Positions 62,013-64,000 of a stretch of 64,000 bases of DNA are shown here, one piece after another. Every line of letters starts with the position of its first letter. Position 1 is the stretch's first letter. The notes beneath the pieces were generated by a model. The model was not told the DNA's origin, searched no databases, and saw only the letters and a list, made by a program, of their open reading frames with translations. The translations under genes were made by a program, and so were the position numbers. The stretch comes from Diphasiastrum complanatum (taxonomy: Eukaryota > Streptophyta > Lycopodiopsida > Lycopodiales > Lycopodiaceae), in contig CM055107.1 in NCBI GenBank assembly GCA_029204225.1, forward strand, positions 3,414,706 to 3,478,705, in the 5' to 3' direction.

Positions 62013-63156
62013 CTATTCGCCGTCAGCTGGAGGTTCCGTGGGATTGTCCCTTTCTTGCTCTTTTTCCTCCACTCGTGTCTTCTGTACCCAGTGTCGTATT
62101 TTTTGGTACTGTCTTCTTTCTTCCCTCACATTCGGATATGGCACTGAAGTTGAGGGTTGGTCATCTTTGACCGAGGGTGCTGGTGAGGGAGCCACTTCCT
62201 TCCTCTTCTGTGCTCGCGTAACAGCTAACACAGGAGCATGGAGTTGTTGCCCTTCCAGTGGCATCCCCGCTGGAACTATTGGTTGTTGTATTGTAATGAA
62301 GTTTAACGGTGCACTGGTTCCAGGTCTCAATGGACAATTCTTGAAGCAGTGTCTATAACCACATTCTCGGTAGAAGGATGTATATTGTCCTTTGTAAGGA
62401 CATTCTGCAATTTTGTGTCCTTCGCCACATCCGTAACAGCCGTAGTTCCTCCCGTCTTGACGCTGAGTTTGAGCTGCATAGGCTGCAAAATATTCATTTA
62501 TGGCAGGATCCATAAATGGTCCATCCGGTCCATACCATTGCTGCTGCTCAGGTTGAGGTGGTACTTGCGTATCTAGTTCCGTTGTTATCATGTTTACATG
62601 GGCCACTTGTTGATTGATTGGCCCTGGTGGTGCAGGTAAGGCCATATGCTATTGCTGATTCGGTGCGCCGTACCTTGGTGCCACGTTTGGTGCCCCTTGA
62701 TGATATGGATAAGAAGTTTGATAAGGACTTCTTCTGTCGAACAATCCGGGGGTTAAATAGGAAAAATGTCGTATCGTGCAATGTTGCATTGCATAGATGG
62801 CAAAATCTACGTGTCAGTCTTAGATTTTGCTTTAGGACTAGACACTCGTTTGTTATACGGTTTTGCGTGCACACTGAACACCATACATTCTCCCAGCGTG
62901 GATACTGTAGCTGGTTTGGTTCTGGTTGATGTGGCATTGCTGCTACCACTCCTTGTAAGGCTTTCAATTTCTGATCAAACTGCGCTGTAAGTTGCTCCAT
63001 CTGTTGTTTGTGTAATTTTGTCATTTGATCCAACAGCAGTTCTGTGGATAGAGCGGATGTGTTTGATGATGATGATGCTATCGAGGGAGTAGGAGCGTGG
63101 GTGGATGGATATTCGTCGTCAGATCTCTCGTCTTCTTCCCTGATGGCATCTTCCAT
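62013..63156 (-). pseudogene. gypsy gag C-terminal part with zinc knuckles
   Basis: A coil TELLLDQMTKLHKQQMEQLT, then VWCSVCTQNRITNEC (a degenerate knuckle), then in another frame YGCYGCGEGHKIAECPYKG (good CCHC) and ECGYRHCFKNCP. Two knuckles fit this gypsy lineage. Stops and frame changes near 62650. Confidence 0.7.
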
Positions 63157-63210
63157 AGCTTCTTGCAGAGTAGCGTACTGCTCCCGTTGTTTCAGTTATC
63201 TTCTGATGCT

Positions 63211-63420
63211 TCATGGTAGTCCGGCTAGGAACCACATGATCACCGCATGATCGGGAGTTAGGGCTGCACTGCACTCGGATCGTAGATGTTTGACCCATTC
63301 AATATAGTCCCTGACCCTTTCTCGTTCACCCATCTTGACTTTACTCAGCAGGAGAAATGGGTCTTCCAGGAACTTCCTTGGTTTAAAGAGCATAATGAGA
63401 GCTTTAAATTCTAGAGATAG
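63211..63420 (-). pseudogene. gypsy gag capsid part at junction with copia
   Basis: LLLSKVKMGERERVRDYIEW and VKHLRSECSAALTPDHAVIM then WFLAGLP are typical gag capsid sequence. On its N-terminal side the frame runs directly into copia-type sequence DIEKTNKSLSLEF. Confidence 0.7.
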
Positions 63421-64000
63421 ACTTTTATTGGTTTTCTCAATGTCACCAATGTTATCACCATAATTATGATGCCATCTACATAGATCAATAAATAATACAA
63501 TGCCATTTACATCAAACATTATGTACAAGCTTGTATCATACTCAGTTTGAGTGAATCAAATAGAAACTAGGAAACCATTGAGTCTTGAATTCCAAGACCT
63601 TGGTGCTTGCTTCAAACCATACAAGCTCCTATGAAGATAACATACTTTAAAAAAGTGTTAGGCTTAGCATACCAACTCCTCGGTGCTTTCTTAATGCCAT
63701 ACAAACTCTTTTGTAGAAGACACACATGATTTGGCTTTGAAGGTGAAATGTAGCTCTCAGGTTGCTCCATGTACACTTCCTCCTCAAGATCACCATTCAA
63801 AAAAGCATTTGTAATATCCAGTTGACATAGATCCCATCCATAAAGAGTAGCAAGAGATATAATGACCCGAATACTCACTTGAGCATATCCTTTTGCCACC
63901 AACCTTGCCTTATGTTTATTGATAGATCCATCTTGGTTTGTCTTCACCTTGAAGATCCATTTACATTTGTTGGAGGGTTTGCCAATCCCAAGGCAATTCT
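63421..64000 (-). pseudogene. Two joined copia RT fragments
   Basis: Outer fragment (64000 to about 63660): KTNQDGSINKHKARLVAKGY, QLDITNAFLNGDLEEEVYM, CLLQKSLYGIKKAPRSWYAK. Inner fragment (about 63645 to 63421): CYLHRSLYGLKQAPRSWNSR, then LYVDGIII in a shifted frame (catalytic second Asp changed to Gly) and DIEKTNKSLSLEF. The SLYG..APRSW block therefore occurs twice in tandem from two different copia copies. The outer fragment continues past the window. Confidence 0.78.

Larger units (their letters stand above)
58032..64000 (-). mobile_element. Mosaic retroelement: copia-copia-gypsy-copia
   Basis: Minus strand, 5' to 3': a copia RT fragment to about 63660; a second copia RT fragment (63640 to about 63420); a gypsy internal region (about 63420-58440: gag, protease, RT, RNase H, integrase start); then copia RNase H end (58436-58370) and downstream sequence. 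There is no LTR at either copia/gypsy junction. Coding frames are broken at many places. Structure is described in the individual entries. Confidence 0.7.

Overview
This is nuclear DNA of a land plant with a large, repeat-rich genome. Plant-type LTR retrotransposons (copia and gypsy/chromovirus, several with a primer-binding site matching initiator tRNA-Met), LINEs and hAT transposons make up most of it. The one recognisable host gene has introns of up to 20 kb packed with these elements. Its C-terminal part resembles the DUF4795/QRICH2 family, which in animals is a sperm-flagellum protein. If that holds, the source is probably a plant with swimming sperm (fern, lycophyte, cycad, Ginkgo or bryophyte). 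Intron size favours a fern or gymnosperm, but this is inference.

Host gene: twelve candidate exons on the + strand run from about 6.4 kb to a stop codon at 45306. They encode roughly 470 residues of coiled coil with repeated K-A/V-D-x-x-x-L units, a C-terminal SCDRPL motif and a low-complexity basic tail. Upstream exons must lie outside the window or are unrecognised. Almost everything between the exons is transposon.

Layout: 1-2249, 3' half of a hAT transposon (dimerisation domain, acidic tail with AT-hook and RG-rich stretch, 309-bp pure GA microsatellite, hAT terminus). 2.9-4.0 kb, decayed + strand gypsy. 6949-7222, hAT MITE with perfect 8-bp target duplication. 9.9-11.8 kb, LTR, PBS and integrase relics of a gypsy element. 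12.3-16.7 kb and 23.0-23.8 kb, three minus-strand LINE copies. 16740-23021, a nearly intact chromovirus (358-bp LTRs differing at one base, TSD TCTGA) that landed in the third LINE. 31960-33142, deletion derivative of the hAT family seen at the left edge. 33.4-36.4 kb, repeats, a non-autonomous LTR element and a truncated copia. 39.5-40.7 kb, a + strand LINE relic. 42.87-43.10 kb, tandem tRNA-like SINE units. 47232-53027, a copia element with LTRs. 54.4-57.2+ kb, another copia. 58.0-64.0 kb, a mosaic in which a gypsy internal region without LTRs is joined at both ends to copia coding sequence.

The most unusual items are the flagellar-type gene spread over about 39 kb, a copia RNase H fragment lying across the gag/pol junction of the young chromovirus, and the copia-gypsy-copia mosaic at the right edge.
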